DNA from: Paludibacter sp. | GTDB taxonomy: Bacteria > Bacteroidota > Bacteroidia > Bacteroidales > Paludibacteraceae | Reading direction: 5' to 3' | Assembly: GCA_031284665.1 (NCBI GenBank) | Contig: JAITXR010000409.1 | Location: 1 to 20,733 of the forward strand | DNA length: 20,733 bases | Shown here: in pieces, positions 8,788-17,578 of the stretch | Position numbering within the stretch: position 1 is the stretch's first letter | Layout: the number at the start of each line of letters is the position of its first letter | Position numbers and translations under genes: made by a program | The notes under the pieces: model-generated | The model's input: only the letters and a program-made list of their open reading frames with translations | What the model was told of the DNA's origin: nothing | Database searches by the model: none

Positions 8788-9198
8788 ATGGGTGCAAGAA
8801 AAAAAATATCTGCCGATAAAAGAAAAGAGGCACAGAAGAGCCAGTACTACGCAAAATTAAACGATGAACCATCATCGCCACGTAAAATGCGCTTGTTGGC
8901 TGACCTTATCCGTGGAATGGAAGTAAATCACGCTCTTGGGGTGCTGAAATTTTCGACTAAGCATGCATCAAGCAAGTTGGAAAAGCTGCTTAAATCCGCT
9001 ATCTCAAATTGGGAACAAAAAACTCAACAGAAAGCCGACAGTGCAGAATTATATGTAACAAATATCTATGTAGATTCAGCCACGATGCTAAAACGCCTTC
9101 GTACCGCTCCGCAAGGACGTGGATACAGAATTCGTAAACGCTCGAATCACGTTACATTATTTGTAGATACAAAAACTAATAACGAAACCGAAAAATAA
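8788..9198 (+). CDS. rplV: 50S ribosomal protein L22
   Basis: Large-subunit protein that binds all domains of 23S rRNA; its beta-hairpin lines the exit tunnel opposite L4. The 136 residues have a basic N-terminal extension of about 20 residues (E. coli L22 has 110), the helix [15 protein letters not shown] (29-43) and the hairpin at about 97-118, ending in the conserved SNHVTLFV (119-126). The start ATG at 8788 is supported by the family-like extension and an A-rich leader. It lies 9 bases before rpsC. Confidence 0.97.
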   Translation: MGARKKISADKRKEAQKSQYYAKLNDEPSSPRKMRLLADLIRGMEVNHALGVLKFSTKHASSKLEKLLKSAISNWEQKTQQKADSAELYVTNIYVDSATMLKRLRTAPQGRGYRIRKRSNHVTLFVDTKTNNETEK

Positions 9199-9207
9199 TT
9201 TGCTCGA

Positions 9208-9969
9208 ATGGGACAGAAAATTAATCCGATAAGTAATCGTCTGGGAATAATCCGTGGATGGGATTCCAATTGGTATGGTGGAAAAAAATATGGAGACACC
9301 ATCCTTGAAGACACAAAAATACGTCAGTACCTAAATGCCCGTCTGGCAAAAGCAATGGTATCGCGCATCGTTATTGAACGTACGTTAAAGTTGGTAACAA
9401 TCACAGTTTGTACAGCCCGCCCCGGTATCATTATAGGTAAAGGTGGAGCCGATGTTGACAAACTGAAAGAAGAATTAAAGAAAATTACCGACAAAGAAAT
9501 ACAAATCAATGTATATGAAATAAAACGTCCTGAACTCGAAGCGGTGATTGTTGCCAATCAGGTAGCACGTCAGGTCGAAGGCAAAATAGCATATCGCCGT
9601 GCGGTGAAAAATGCTATATCTTCGACAATGCGCATTGGAGCAGAAGGTATCAAAGTTCTTGTTGCAGGGAGATTGAACGGAGCCGAAATGGCACGTTCAG
9701 AAATGTATAAAGAAGGTCGTACACCGCTCCATACATTCCGTGCCGACATCGACTACGCACATGCCGAAGCACTTACAAAAGTAGGTATAATAGGCATCAA
9801 AGTGTGGATTTGCCGAGGTGAAATCTACGAAAAAAGAGATTTGCAACCAAACTTTGGCGCACAAAAAGAAGGTGGTCGTAGCGCAAATATTGGAGGAGGA
9901 CGTAGCGGTCGCGATTCAAAAGGCGGCGGTGGCGGTTTCAAAGGAAGAAAAAAAACTAATAATAATTGA
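9208..9969 (+). CDS. rpsC: 30S ribosomal protein S3
   Basis: Protein at the mRNA entry channel with helicase function together with S4 and S5. The 253 residues begin [13 protein letters not shown] and carry a KH domain with the GKGG loop (77-80) and the C-terminal S3 domain (about 120-210). Beyond residue 215 lies a tail of about 38 residues rich in Gly, Arg and Ser ([21 protein letters not shown]), longer than in E. coli S3 (233 residues) and probably disordered and RNA-binding. No Shine-Dalgarno sequence; nine bases after rplV. Confidence 0.98.
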   Translation: MGQKINPISNRLGIIRGWDSNWYGGKKYGDTILEDTKIRQYLNARLAKAMVSRIVIERTLKLVTITVCTARPGIIIGKGGADVDKLKEELKKITDKEIQINVYEIKRPELEAVIVANQVARQVEGKIAYRRAVKNAISSTMRIGAEGIKVLVAGRLNGAEMARSEMYKEGRTPLHTFRADIDYAHAEALTKVGIIGIKVWICRGEIYEKRDLQPNFGAQKEGGRSANIGGGRSGRDSKGGGGGFKGRKKTNNN

Positions 9970-9987
9970 ATTTGAACTTAAGGAATT

Positions 9988-10419
9988 ATGTTACAACCAA
10001 AAAAAACAAAGTTCAGAAGGCAGCAAAAAGGACGTATGAAGGGCAATGCCCAGCGTGGATACGAACTTGCTCAGGGCTCATTTGCCATTAAGTCGCTTGA
10101 ATCCAAATGGCTTACCGGTCGTCAGATTGAGGCTGCCCGTATAGCGGTAACGCGCTACATGCAACGTCAGGGTCAGATTTGGATACGAGTATTTCCGGAT
10201 AAGCCAATTACCAAAAAACCAGCCGAAGTTCGTATGGGTAAAGGTAAAGGTGCGCCGGAAGGATTTGTGGCTCCAGTAACGCCGGGACGTATAATAATAG
10301 AAGTCGAAGGAGTATCCTTTGATATAGCAAAAGAAGCATTACGCTTGGCAGCGCAGAAATTGCCTGTTACTACCAAATTTGTAGTAAGGCGTGATTTTGA
10401 TTTAACCCAAAATGTGTAA
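9988..10419 (+). CDS. rplP: 50S ribosomal protein L16
   Basis: Late assembly protein near the A site of the peptidyl transferase centre. The 143 residues start [19 protein letters not shown] and contain RMGKGKG (82-88), whose arginine is hydroxylated in E. coli. The ATG at 9988 is preceded by AAGGA, a weak Shine-Dalgarno site, in the 12-base context TAAGGAATTATG that recurs exactly at the next gene. rpmC follows after six bases. Confidence 0.98.
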   Translation: MLQPKKTKFRRQQKGRMKGNAQRGYELAQGSFAIKSLESKWLTGRQIEAARIAVTRYMQRQGQIWIRVFPDKPITKKPAEVRMGKGKGAPEGFVAPVTPGRIIIEVEGVSFDIAKEALRLAAQKLPVTTKFVVRRDFDLTQNV

Positions 10420-10425
10420 GGAATT

Positions 10426-10626
10426 ATGAAAACAAGAGAAATTAAAGAAATAACCGAAAAGGAAATTGTAGAACGTATGGATGTCGAAAAAGAACAATTA
10501 CTACGTTTGAAAATGAACCATGCAGTTTCTCCGCTCGACAGCCCTGCACAAATCAAAACTGTACGTCGTACTATTGCCCGTTTGGCTACAGAGTTGCGGC
10601 AGCGTGAAATTAACATTAATAATTAA
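10426..10626 (+). CDS. rpmC: 50S ribosomal protein L29
   Basis: Small two-helix protein near the tunnel exit beside L23, part of the docking area for trigger factor and SRP. The 66 residues contain the helical segment [14 protein letters not shown] (21-34) and [17 protein letters not shown] (45-61), the family pattern. The start context TAAGGAATTATG uses the rplP stop codon as its first three bases, so the two genes are probably translationally coupled. Confidence 0.96.
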   Translation: MKTREIKEITEKEIVERMDVEKEQLLRLKMNHAVSPLDSPAQIKTVRRTIARLATELRQREININN

Positions 10627-10632
10627 ATTCCG

Positions 10633-10887
10633 ATGGAAAGAAATTTAAGAAAAGAACGCACGGGTGTAGTATTCAGCAATAAAATGGATAAAACCATTAC
10701 TGTGGCTGTAAAATGGAAAGAAAAACACCCTATTTACGGAAAATTCGTAAATAAAACCAGAAAATTCCATGCTCACGACGAAAAAAACGAGTGTAACATT
10801 GGCGATACTGTTCGCATTATGGAAACTCGCCCTCTGAGTAAATTAAAAAGATGGAGATTAACAGAAATAATCGAAAGAGTTAAGTAA
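10633..10887 (+). CDS. rpsQ: 30S ribosomal protein S17
   Basis: Primary binding protein of the 30S body with an OB fold. The 84 residues show [17 protein letters not shown] (6-22), [13 protein letters not shown] (47-59) and [17 protein letters not shown] (60-76), all typical. Last gene of the S10 segment. Gaps are six bases before and two bases after, so coupling with rplN is likely. Confidence 0.97.
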   Translation: MERNLRKERTGVVFSNKMDKTITVAVKWKEKHPIYGKFVNKTRKFHAHDEKNECNIGDTVRIMETRPLSKLKRWRLTEIIERVK

Positions 10888-10889
10888 TT

Positions 10890-11255
10890 ATGATACAGCA
10901 AGAATCAAGACTCACAGTAGCGGACAACAGCGGCGCAAAAGAAGTGCTGTGCATCCGCGTATTAGGAGGCAGCGGAAAACGATATGCCACACTTGGCGAC
11001 GTTATCGTAGTTGCCGTTAAAAGCGTTATCCCTTCGGCAGAAATCAAAAAAGGTATTGTGTCGAAAGCCATTGTGGTACGTACAAAAAAAGAAGTACGTC
11101 GCGCAGATGGCTCATATATCAGATTCGACGATAACGCTTGTGTACTCCTTAATAATGCAGGCGAAATACGTGGAAGTCGTATTTTTGGTCCTGTGGCTCG
11201 CGAACTGCGTGCTACAAATATGAAAATCATTTCATTGGCGCCCGAAGTGCTTTAA
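10890..11255 (+). CDS. rplN: 50S ribosomal protein L14
   Basis: Large-subunit protein that forms intersubunit bridges and binds the silencing factor RsfS in other bacteria. The 121 residues (usual 122) contain [18 protein letters not shown] (10-27), [14 protein letters not shown] (73-86) and [14 protein letters not shown] (94-107). First gene of the spc segment, but only two bases after rpsQ, so there is no transcriptional break between the S10 and spc parts here. Confidence 0.98.
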   Translation: MIQQESRLTVADNSGAKEVLCIRVLGGSGKRYATLGDVIVVAVKSVIPSAEIKKGIVSKAIVVRTKKEVRRADGSYIRFDDNACVLLNNAGEIRGSRIFGPVARELRATNMKIISLAPEVL

Positions 11256-11276
11256 ACTTTAAAATCTATCAATCAA

Positions 11277-11588
11277 ATGAGTAAGTTACACATAAAAAAA
11301 GGCGATAACGTTTACGTCAATGCAGGCGAAGACAAAGGAAAATCAGGTCGAGTACTTGAAATAATTGTCGAAAAACGCCGTGCTATTGTCGAAGGCGTAA
11401 ATTTGGTATCAAAAAGTACCAAGCCAAATTCTAAAGCCCCACAAGGTGGCATTATTAAAAAAGAAGCATCCATTCACATTTCAAACCTGAACATTGTTGA
11501 AAACGGTAAACCCGTTCGCGTGGGAAGGAAACTGAACGACGATGGAAAACTTGTACGAATTTCAAAAAAAACAGGGAAAGAAATATAA
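11277..11588 (+). CDS. rplX: 50S ribosomal protein L24
   Basis: Assembly-initiating protein of the large subunit at the tunnel exit. The 103 residues carry an N-terminal KOW motif (about 7-34, [20 protein letters not shown] in part) and the conserved [14 protein letters not shown] (38-51). One base separates its stop from the rplE start. Confidence 0.97.
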   Translation: MSKLHIKKGDNVYVNAGEDKGKSGRVLEIIVEKRRAIVEGVNLVSKSTKPNSKAPQGGIIKKEASIHISNLNIVENGKPVRVGRKLNDDGKLVRISKKTGKEI

Positions 11589-11589
11589 T

Positions 11590-12135
11590 ATGAATACCGC
11601 AAGTTTAAAACAAGACTATAAGGAACGCATAGTTCCAATTTTGACCAAAGAATTTGGTTACACATCTGTTATGCAAGTGCCTAAACTGCAAAAAATAGTA
11701 GTAAATCAGGGACTTGGACTTGCAACTGCCGATAAAAAAATTATCGAAGTTGCACTGAACGAGATAACAGCAATTACCGGTCAGAAAGCAGTTGCCACAA
11801 TATCCAAAAAAGATATTTCGAACTTCAAATTGCGTAAAAAAATGCCAATTGGAGTTAGAGTAACATTGCGTGGCAATCGTATGTACGAATTTCTCGAAAG
11901 GCTGATTAGAGTAGCCCTTCCTCGTGTTCGCGACTTTAAAGGCATTCAGAACAAGTTGGATGGTAGAGGAAACTATACTTTGGGTGTTCAGGAACAAATT
12001 ATTTTCCCTGAAATCAATATCGACAATATTATGAAATTGCTCGGTATGAATATCACCTTTACAACTTCTGCTGCAACCGACGAAGAAGGATTTGCACTTT
12101 TGAAAGAATTTGGTTTACCGTTTAAGAAAAACTAA
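11590..12135 (+). CDS. rplE: 50S ribosomal protein L5
   Basis: 5S rRNA-binding protein of the central protuberance that contacts S13 across the subunit interface. The 181 residues contain KIVVNQGLG (35-43), PRVRDFKGI (111-119) and [14 protein letters not shown] (129-142). An upstream in-frame ATG at 11542 would add 16 residues that overlap the end of rplX and do not look like L5. The ATG at 11590 gives the expected family N-terminus ([11 protein letters not shown]) and sits one base after the rplX stop. Confidence 0.96.
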   Translation: MNTASLKQDYKERIVPILTKEFGYTSVMQVPKLQKIVVNQGLGLATADKKIIEVALNEITAITGQKAVATISKKDISNFKLRKKMPIGVRVTLRGNRMYEFLERLIRVALPRVRDFKGIQNKLDGRGNYTLGVQEQIIFPEINIDNIMKLLGMNITFTTSAATDEEGFALLKEFGLPFKKN

Positions 12136-12146
12136 AATATAGAACA

Positions 12147-12416
12147 ATGGCAAAAGAATCAATGAAAGCCCGTGAGGTAAAAAGAGCAAAACTTATTGCT
12201 AAGTATGCCGCTAAACGTCAGCAACTGCTCGACGAAGGCAATTACGATGGTCTGCAAAACTTACCTCGTAATTCATCGCCTATCCGTATTCACAATCGTT
12301 GCAAAATTACTGGTCGCCCGAAAGGATATATGCGTCAGTTTGGACTATCGAGAATACAGTTCCGCGAAATGGCATCAAAAGGCTTGATACCCGGAGTACG
12401 AAAAGCAAGTTGGTAA
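12147..12416 (+). CDS. rpsN: 30S ribosomal protein S14, zinc-free type
   Basis: Head protein of the 30S subunit near S3 and S10. The 89 residues are the long, zinc-independent form: a single cysteine (C52) in [10 protein letters not shown] (51-60) and none of the CxxC pairs of the 61-residue zinc form. The end [11 protein letters not shown] is typical. It is followed by a 76-base gap with a GC-rich hairpin before rpsH. Confidence 0.97.
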   Translation: MAKESMKAREVKRAKLIAKYAAKRQQLLDEGNYDGLQNLPRNSSPIRIHNRCKITGRPKGYMRQFGLSRIQFREMASKGLIPGVRKASW

Positions 12417-12456
12417 AACCAAAACCTGAAATATAAAACAATTATTATAAATATTG

Positions 12457-12487
12457 TCCCGGCAGGCGGGATTAATTTAAAAATTAA
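12457..12487 (+). promoter_or_regulatory. Two adjoining hairpins before rpsH
   Basis: TCCCG (12457-12461) pairs with CGGGA (12467-12471) around a GCAGG loop; directly after it TTAATTT (12472-12478) pairs with AAATTAA (12481-12487). The first is a GC-rich island in AT-rich sequence; the second ends five bases before the rpsH ATG. No T-tract follows, so this is not an intrinsic terminator. Possible roles are feedback control by S8, an RNA processing site, or a dispersed intergenic repeat. Confidence 0.45.
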
Positions 12488-12492
12488 ATATT

Positions 12493-12888
12493 ATGACTGA
12501 CCCTATTGCAGATTATTTAACACGATTAAGGAATGCCATCAAGGCTAACCACCGAGTAGTGGAAATTCCGGCATCGAACATCAAGCGCGAGTTGTCTCGC
12601 ATCCTATTGGAACAGGGCTATATCCTAAACTACAAAGTAGTGGAAGATGGTCCGCAGGGAACACTTAAAATTGCCCTGAAATACGACCCGGTAAATAAGG
12701 TAAACTCAATCAAGAAATTGATTAGAATATCTACCCCCGGTTTGCGTCAATACGTTGGATACAAAGATATGCCACGAGTACTCAACGGCTTGGGAATTGC
12801 TATTCTTTCGACATCGAAAGGAGTTATGACCAATAAAGACGCACTTAATAATAAAGTTGGCGGAGAAGTTATTTGTTACGTTTATTAA
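12493..12888 (+). CDS. rpsH: 30S ribosomal protein S8
   Basis: Primary assembly protein of the 30S platform that binds helix 21 of 16S rRNA; in E. coli it also represses the spc operon by binding mRNA. The 131 residues begin TDPIADYLTRLRNA and contain the rRNA-binding signature STSKGVMTNKDA (106-117) and GGEVICYVY (123-131). The gap before it, 76 bases, carries two hairpins, so feedback at its own start is possible. A strong Shine-Dalgarno site for rplF lies just after its stop. Confidence 0.98.
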   Translation: MTDPIADYLTRLRNAIKANHRVVEIPASNIKRELSRILLEQGYILNYKVVEDGPQGTLKIALKYDPVNKVNSIKKLIRISTPGLRQYVGYKDMPRVLNGLGIAILSTSKGVMTNKDALNNKVGGEVICYVY

Positions 12889-12893
12889 AAAAA

Positions 12894-12898
12894 GGAGG
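12894..12898 (+). promoter_or_regulatory. Strong Shine-Dalgarno site of rplF
   Basis: GGAGG lies nine bases before the rplF ATG, in the sequence GGAGGAAATAA that is identical to the site before rplW. Other genes of the cluster lack such a site. Confidence 0.8.
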
Positions 12899-12907
12899 AA
12901 ATAAACA

Positions 12908-13462
12908 ATGTCAAGAATTGGAAAATTACCCATTGAAATTCCTGCCGGAGTAAATGTAACCGTTCAGGATAATATCATCACAGTTAAAGGCGCAAAAGGT
13001 ACGTTGACCCAAACAATCAATCCGGAACTTACTATTCAGATTGAAGGAAATCAACTTACAGTTGAGCGTCCAAATGACGAAAAACAAAGCCGTGCGCAAC
13101 ACGGATTGTATCGCTCTTTGATAAATAATATGGTAACAGGCGTATCGCAAGGATACCAAAAGACACTCGAACTTGTGGGTGTAGGTTATCGTGTTTCAAA
13201 TCAGGGACAAGTACTCGAACTTTCGCTTGGTTATACCCATAATATATTTTTGGCTGTAGCACCCGAAGTAAAAGTTGAAACCAAAATGGAGCGTAATCAA
13301 AACCCGCTCATAATACTCGAAAGTGCCGATAAACAACTTATTGGTCAGGTCTGTGCAAAAATTCGTTCTTTCCGTAGCCCGGAACCTTATAAAGGTAAAG
13401 GTGTTCGTTTCAAAGGCGAAGTGGTACGTCGTAAAGCAGGTAAATCGGCTGCAAAAAAATAA
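12908..13462 (+). CDS. rplF: 50S ribosomal protein L6
   Basis: Large-subunit protein near the GTPase-associated centre and the sarcin-ricin loop. The 184 residues have two related domains, starting SRIGKLPIEIPAGV and ending with the signature PEPYKGKGVRF (158-168). The start ATG at 12908 follows GGAGG with a nine-base spacer. Nineteen bases after rpsH. Confidence 0.98.
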   Translation: MSRIGKLPIEIPAGVNVTVQDNIITVKGAKGTLTQTINPELTIQIEGNQLTVERPNDEKQSRAQHGLYRSLINNMVTGVSQGYQKTLELVGVGYRVSNQGQVLELSLGYTHNIFLAVAPEVKVETKMERNQNPLIILESADKQLIGQVCAKIRSFRSPEPYKGKGVRFKGEVVRRKAGKSAAKK

Positions 13463-13483
13463 CAAAGTAAACTTTTGAAAACT

Positions 13484-13828
13484 ATGACTGGAAAAACAGA
13501 TAGAAGAACAAGAATAAAACTGCATATTCGTAAAAGAGTTTCGGGAACAGCCCAAAGCCCACGATTGACAGTATTTCGCAGTAATACACAAATATATGCT
13601 CAATTAATCGACGATATAAAAGGTGTTACATTAGCATCGGCATCGTCGCTTGGACTTGCAGAAAAAGTATCAAAAACCGAACAAGCATCGAAAGTAGGCT
13701 CGCTCATTTCGAAAGCAGCACAAGAAGCCGGAATTACAACGGCTGTATTCGACCGCAACGGTTATTTGTATCACGGAAGAGTAAAACAGTTAGCCGAAGC
13801 AGCTCGTGCAGGCGGACTTAAATTTTAA
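13484..13828 (+). CDS. rplR: 50S ribosomal protein L18
   Basis: 5S rRNA-binding protein of the central protuberance, partner of L5. From the ATG at 13484 it has 114 residues, the usual size in Bacteroidia; a TTG three codons upstream (13475) is also in frame but adds nothing conserved. Motifs: [15 protein letters not shown] (26-40) and [12 protein letters not shown] (89-100), ending in GGLKF. No Shine-Dalgarno sequence. Twenty-one bases separate it from rplF and from rpsE. Confidence 0.96.
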   Translation: MTGKTDRRTRIKLHIRKRVSGTAQSPRLTVFRSNTQIYAQLIDDIKGVTLASASSLGLAEKVSKTEQASKVGSLISKAAQEAGITTAVFDRNGYLYHGRVKQLAEAARAGGLKF

Positions 13829-13849
13829 TAAATTATTAGGTATAGCAAA

Positions 13850-14353
13850 ATGAATACAATAAAAACAACCGATAAGGAATTAAAAGACAGATTAGTAGCC
13901 GTCAATCGTGTTACTAAAGTAACAAAAGGCGGTCGTACCTTTAGTTTCGCAGCCATTGTGGTTGTGGGCGACGAAGAAGGTATCGTAGGCTGGGGTCTCG
14001 GCAAAGCAGGCGAAGTAGCTGCTGCTATCTCAAAAGGTACAGAAGCAGCAAAGAAAAATCTGATAAAAGTACCCGTATTTAACGGAACTATTCCTCACGA
14101 ACAAGTAGCACATTTCGGCGGAGCACAAGTATTGCTCAAACCGGCATCGCAAGGTACGGGAGTGAAGGCAGGTGGTGCTATGCGTGCAGTACTCGAAAGC
14201 GTTGGAATTACCGATGTGCTGGCTAAATCAAAAGGCTCGTCGAACCCACACAACCTTGTTAAGGCTACTATTGCTGCACTTGGGGAATTGCGCGACGCTC
14301 GTCAGATTGCGCAAAACAGAGGAATCTCTATTAACAAAGTGTTTAACGGATAA
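13850..14353 (+). CDS. rpsE: 30S ribosomal protein S5
   Basis: Protein at the mRNA entry channel and decoding accuracy site, working with S3 and S4. The 167 residues include the double-stranded RNA-binding domain (about 11-74) with the loop [10 protein letters not shown] (24-33), where changes give spectinomycin resistance in other bacteria, and the second domain with [17 protein letters not shown] (98-114). It has no obvious spectinomycin-resistance deletion in this loop. rpmD follows after 12 bases. Confidence 0.97.
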   Translation: MNTIKTTDKELKDRLVAVNRVTKVTKGGRTFSFAAIVVVGDEEGIVGWGLGKAGEVAAAISKGTEAAKKNLIKVPVFNGTIPHEQVAHFGGAQVLLKPASQGTGVKAGGAMRAVLESVGITDVLAKSKGSSNPHNLVKATIAALGELRDARQIAQNRGISINKVFNG

Positions 14354-14365
14354 ATCATTTGAATT

Positions 14366-14542
14366 ATGGCAACAATAAAGATAAAACAAGTTCGCAGCAA
14401 AATTAAATCGCCAAGAGTGCAAAAACTTACACTTGCAGCATTAGGCTTAAAAAAAATTAATGCCGTTGTTGAACACGAGGCTACTCCACAAATTTTAGGG
14501 ATGGTAGATAAAGTTAAACATTTAGTACAGGTAATCGAATAA
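14366..14542 (+). CDS. rpmD: 50S ribosomal protein L30
   Basis: Small large-subunit protein of 58 residues, the normal size. It begins MATIKIKQVRSKIKSP, then VQKLTLAALGLKKIN (18-32) and ends VKHLVQVIE, the family pattern. The gene lies between rpsE and rplO as in other spc operons. No Shine-Dalgarno sequence is seen before the ATG. Confidence 0.95.
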   Translation: MATIKIKQVRSKIKSPRVQKLTLAALGLKKINAVVEHEATPQILGMVDKVKHLVQVIE

Positions 14543-14570
14543 TAATTTGACTTAATAAAATAATAAAGAT

Positions 14571-15017
14571 ATGAACTTAAGTAATTTAACCCCGGCAACA
14601 GGCTCGGTCAAAACTCGCAAAAGAATAGGGCGAGGCACAGGCTCAGGATTAGGTGGTACTTCTACCAAAGGACACAAAGGACAAAAATCGAGAGCCGGGT
14701 ATTCTCGTAAAATCGGATTCGAAGGCGGACAGATGCCTATTCAACGACGTTTGCCAAAATTTGGTTTTAAGAACATCAACCGAGTAGAATATAAAGCAAT
14801 CAATTTAAGTACAATAGAAGATTTGGCTAACTCTGCAAATCTTACAAAAATTGGTATTGACGAACTGAAAAAAGCAGGTTTTATTTCAAAAAATGCTCTT
14901 GTAAAAATATTAGGCAAAGGTACTTTGACCGTAAAAGTGGATGTGGAAGCACACGCTTTTTCAAAAACAGCCGAAGAAGTAATTACAGCAGCAGGTGGAA
15001 CCGTAGTAAAATTGTAA
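14571..15017 (+). CDS. rplO: 50S ribosomal protein L15
   Basis: Late-assembly protein of the large subunit. The 148 residues have the extended basic and glycine-rich N-terminus GRGTGSGLGGTSTKGHKGQ (20-38), FEGGQMPIQRRLPKFGF (50-66), and the globular C-terminal domain ending GGTVVKL. It is seven bases before secY, the arrangement found in most bacteria. Confidence 0.97.
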   Translation: MNLSNLTPATGSVKTRKRIGRGTGSGLGGTSTKGHKGQKSRAGYSRKIGFEGGQMPIQRRLPKFGFKNINRVEYKAINLSTIEDLANSANLTKIGIDELKKAGFISKNALVKILGKGTLTVKVDVEAHAFSKTAEEVITAAGGTVVKL

Positions 15018-15024
15018 TATAGTT

Positions 15025-16368
15025 ATGAAGAAATTCATCGAAACATTAAAAAATATTTGGAGAATCGAAGATTTACGAACTCGCTTGCTCATAACAGCGT
15101 TATTTGTAGCGATTTATCGTTTCGGCTCTTACATTGTCCTTCCGGGCATCGACGCATCAAAACTCAGCGAACTGCAAGATCAGACAAGTGGAGGTTTGAT
15201 GGCATTGCTCGATATGTTTTCCGGAGGTGCTTTCTCTAATGCATCAGTCTTTGCTTTGGGTATAATGCCTTATATTTCAGCATCGATTGTTATACAATTG
15301 CTTACAATAGCAGTTCCATATTTCCAAAAACTGCAGCGCGAAGGCGAAAGTGGACGGAGAAAAATGAATCAATATACCCGTTATTTAACGGTTGTAATTC
15401 TGTTTCTGCAAGGTCCGTCGTATCTGATAAATCTTGGTGTACAGTTACAACAGGCTGGTTCGGCATTACCCGGTGGCTTTTGGTATTCAGCATCTTCGAC
15501 TCTGATATTAGCAGGTGGAAGTATGTTTGTAATGTGGCTCGGCGAACGAATTACCGACAAAGGCGTAGGCAATGGTATCTCGTTTATAATTTTAATTGGT
15601 ATTATCTCACGTTTCCCGCAGGCTATCATTCGCGAATTTGCATCAAGAATGACAGATAATGGCGGTGGCGGTTTGATAATGTTCCTGCTCGAAATCATTG
15701 TTCTGCTATTAGTTATCGGAGCGGCAATCCTGCTGGTACAGGGAACTCGCAAAATTCCGGTGCAATACGCAAAACGAGTTGTGGGCAACAAACAGTATGG
15801 CGGAGTACGTCAGTACATACCTCTTAAAGTAAACGCTGCTAACGTGATGCCTATCATTTTTGCACAAGCAATTATGTTTATTCCTGCTGCAGTTATGCAA
15901 TACGGCTCAAATACCGACAGTTCAGTAATGATGAGCTTTTTGGCAGGTAGAGGATTTCTGTATAATGTAATTTTTGCATTGCTGATTATAGCATTTACAT
16001 ATTTTTATACTGCAATCACTGTAAATTCAACAATGATGGCAGAAGAAATGAAACGTAATAATGGTTTTATCCCCGGAATTAAACCGGGTAAAAAAACTGC
16101 AGAATATATTGACGAAGTAATGTCGAGGATAACACTTCCCGGCTCTATATTCTTGGCGTTAGTTGCTATTTTGCCGGCGTTTGCGCATTTACTTGGAATT
16201 AATCAATCGTTTGCACAATTTTTCGGAGGCACATCACTGTTAATTCTGGTTGGTGTAGTACTCGATACATTGCAGCAAATCGAAAGTCACCTGCTTATGC
16301 GCCATTACGATGGATTGCTTAAATCGGGCAGAATAAAAGGTCGGTCGGGTAGTATTGCCGCTTATTAA
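15025..16368 (+). CDS. secY: Protein translocase subunit SecY
   Basis: Channel subunit of the SecYEG translocon in the inner membrane; it threads unfolded proteins through the membrane and inserts membrane proteins. The 447 residues fit the usual length and ten-helix plan. Visible parts: first helix at about 20-38, plug region at about 60-75 (LLDMFSGGAFSN), the cytosolic loop QREGESGRRKMNQYTRY (104-120), and the C-terminal LDTLQQIESHLLMRHYDG. Standard position after rplO. There is no adk between secY and map, unlike in Bacillus. Confidence 0.98.
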   Translation: MKKFIETLKNIWRIEDLRTRLLITALFVAIYRFGSYIVLPGIDASKLSELQDQTSGGLMALLDMFSGGAFSNASVFALGIMPYISASIVIQLLTIAVPYFQKLQREGESGRRKMNQYTRYLTVVILFLQGPSYLINLGVQLQQAGSALPGGFWYSASSTLILAGGSMFVMWLGERITDKGVGNGISFIILIGIISRFPQAIIREFASRMTDNGGGGLIMFLLEIIVLLLVIGAAILLVQGTRKIPVQYAKRVVGNKQYGGVRQYIPLKVNAANVMPIIFAQAIMFIPAAVMQYGSNTDSSVMMSFLAGRGFLYNVIFALLIIAFTYFYTAITVNSTMMAEEMKRNNGFIPGIKPGKKTAEYIDEVMSRITLPGSIFLALVAILPAFAHLLGINQSFAQFFGGTSLLILVGVVLDTLQQIESHLLMRHYDGLLKSGRIKGRSGSIAAY

Positions 16369-16380
16369 TAATAGAAGAAG

Positions 16381-17169
16381 ATGATTTTCCTTAAAACTGA
16401 TGAACAGATAGAGTTGTTGAGAATCAGCAATCTGTTAATTGCTAAAACATTAGCCGAAGTTGCAAAAATAATTGAGCCGGGTGTTACAACCGAAAAACTC
16501 AACAAAGTTGCCGACGAGTTTATCAGAGATAATGGAGCAGTGCCGGGGTTTCTTAATTACAATGGATTTCCGAAATCAATATGTACTTCGGTAAACGAAC
16601 AGGTAGTTCACGGGATACCTTCCGAAAAAGTTGTTTTGACTGACGGAGATATTGTATCTGTTGACATTGGAGTATATAAAAACGGATTTCACGGCGATTC
16701 GGCATATACATTTTGCGTGGGCGAAGTTAAGCCCGAAATTGTTGCTCTAATGCGCACAACCAAAGAATCCTTGTATAAAGGAATAGAACAGGCAGTAGCA
16801 GGCAAACGTTTGGGAGATATTGGAAACGCAATTCAGCAGTATTGTGAAGAACGCAGTTACTCGGTAGTAAGAGAAATGACAGGACATGGAGTTGGTAAAA
16901 ATTTGCACGAAGACCCCGATGTGCTAAATTATGGCAATCGAGGCAATGGAATAATGCTCAAAGAAGGGATGACCATTGCAATTGAGCCAATGATAAATCT
17001 TGGTGGTCGTCGGATAGTAATCGAAAATGATGGATGGACAGCTCGAACACTCGACCGTAAACCATCGGCTCATTTTGAACACTCGCTGGCAATACGCAAA
17101 GGCAAAGCAGATATTTTATCTTCATTTGAATATATCGAACAGGTATTGGGAGATAGAGCAATAAAATAA
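16381..17169 (+). CDS. map: Methionine aminopeptidase, type I
   Basis: Dinuclear metal enzyme that removes the initiator methionine from new proteins. The 262 residues are the plain catalytic domain without an N-terminal zinc extension. All five metal ligands are seen: D95 and D106 ([15 protein letters not shown]), H169 (MTGHGVGK), E202 (IAIEPM) and E233 (HFEHS); the conserved H78 (VVHGIP) is also present. The ATG follows a purine run (GAAGAAG) that may act as a weak ribosome site. Twelve bases after secY, ten before infA. Confidence 0.97.
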   Translation: MIFLKTDEQIELLRISNLLIAKTLAEVAKIIEPGVTTEKLNKVADEFIRDNGAVPGFLNYNGFPKSICTSVNEQVVHGIPSEKVVLTDGDIVSVDIGVYKNGFHGDSAYTFCVGEVKPEIVALMRTTKESLYKGIEQAVAGKRLGDIGNAIQQYCEERSYSVVREMTGHGVGKNLHEDPDVLNYGNRGNGIMLKEGMTIAIEPMINLGGRRIVIENDGWTARTLDRKPSAHFEHSLAIRKGKADILSSFEYIEQVLGDRAIK

Positions 17170-17179
17170 AACAAAAAAA

Positions 17180-17410
17180 ATGGCAAAACAATCATCAATA
17201 GACCTTGATGGAATAATAACCGAAGCGTTGTCGAACGCAATGTTCCGTGTTGAGTTGGAAAATAAACACGTCATCACAGCGCACATATCGGGGAAAATGC
17301 GTATGCACTACATCAAAATTTTACCGGGCGATAAGGTAAAAGTTGAAATGTCGCCCTATGATTTGACTAAAGGCAGAATATCGTTCAGATATAAATCGGA
17401 AAACAATTAA
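17180..17410 (+). CDS. infA: Translation initiation factor IF-1
   Basis: Small OB-fold factor that occupies the A site during initiation and supports IF-2 and IF-3. The 76 residues are close to the usual 72. Conserved blocks are [10 protein letters not shown] (19-28), [19 protein letters not shown] (35-53) and [11 protein letters not shown] (57-67). It sits between map and rpmJ, its common place. Codon 1 is an ATG after an A-run with no Shine-Dalgarno site. Confidence 0.97.
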   Translation: MAKQSSIDLDGIITEALSNAMFRVELENKHVITAHISGKMRMHYIKILPGDKVKVEMSPYDLTKGRISFRYKSENN

Positions 17411-17425
17411 AAAAAACAAAAAAAT

Positions 17426-17542
17426 ATGAAAGTCAGAGCATCTATAAAACCCCGTACTGACGACTGCAAAATTGTGCGTCGTAAAGGACGGTTGTACGTA
17501 ATTAACAAAAAAAATCCCAAGTTTAAACAACGTCAGGGATAA
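17426..17542 (+). CDS. rpmJ: 50S ribosomal protein L36, zinc-free type
   Basis: Small protein (38 residues) of the large subunit. It begins [19 protein letters not shown] and ends NPKFKQRQG. Of the four zinc ligands of the common form (C11, C14, C27, H32) only C14 remains; the others are T11, N27 and K32. This C-minus form is usual in Bacteroidia. The gene lies between infA (15 bases) and rpsM (36 bases). Confidence 0.95.
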   Translation: MKVRASIKPRTDDCKIVRRKGRLYVINKKNPKFKQRQG

Positions 17543-17578
17543 TTATTAACCTTTTAATTAGCAAAATAAATAAAATTT

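Noticed and set aside
9818..10039. Plus-strand frame of 73 codons over the rpsC-rplP junction
   Set aside because: It overlaps the end of rpsC and the start of rplP in another frame, and has no motif.
11542..11589. Longer N-terminus of L5 starting at 11542
   Set aside because: The extra 16 residues overlap the end of rplX in another frame and are not L5-like; the ATG at 11590 gives the normal family start.
13475..13483. TTG start of rplR three codons upstream
   Set aside because: ATG at 13484 gives the usual 114-residue L18; the three extra residues are not conserved.
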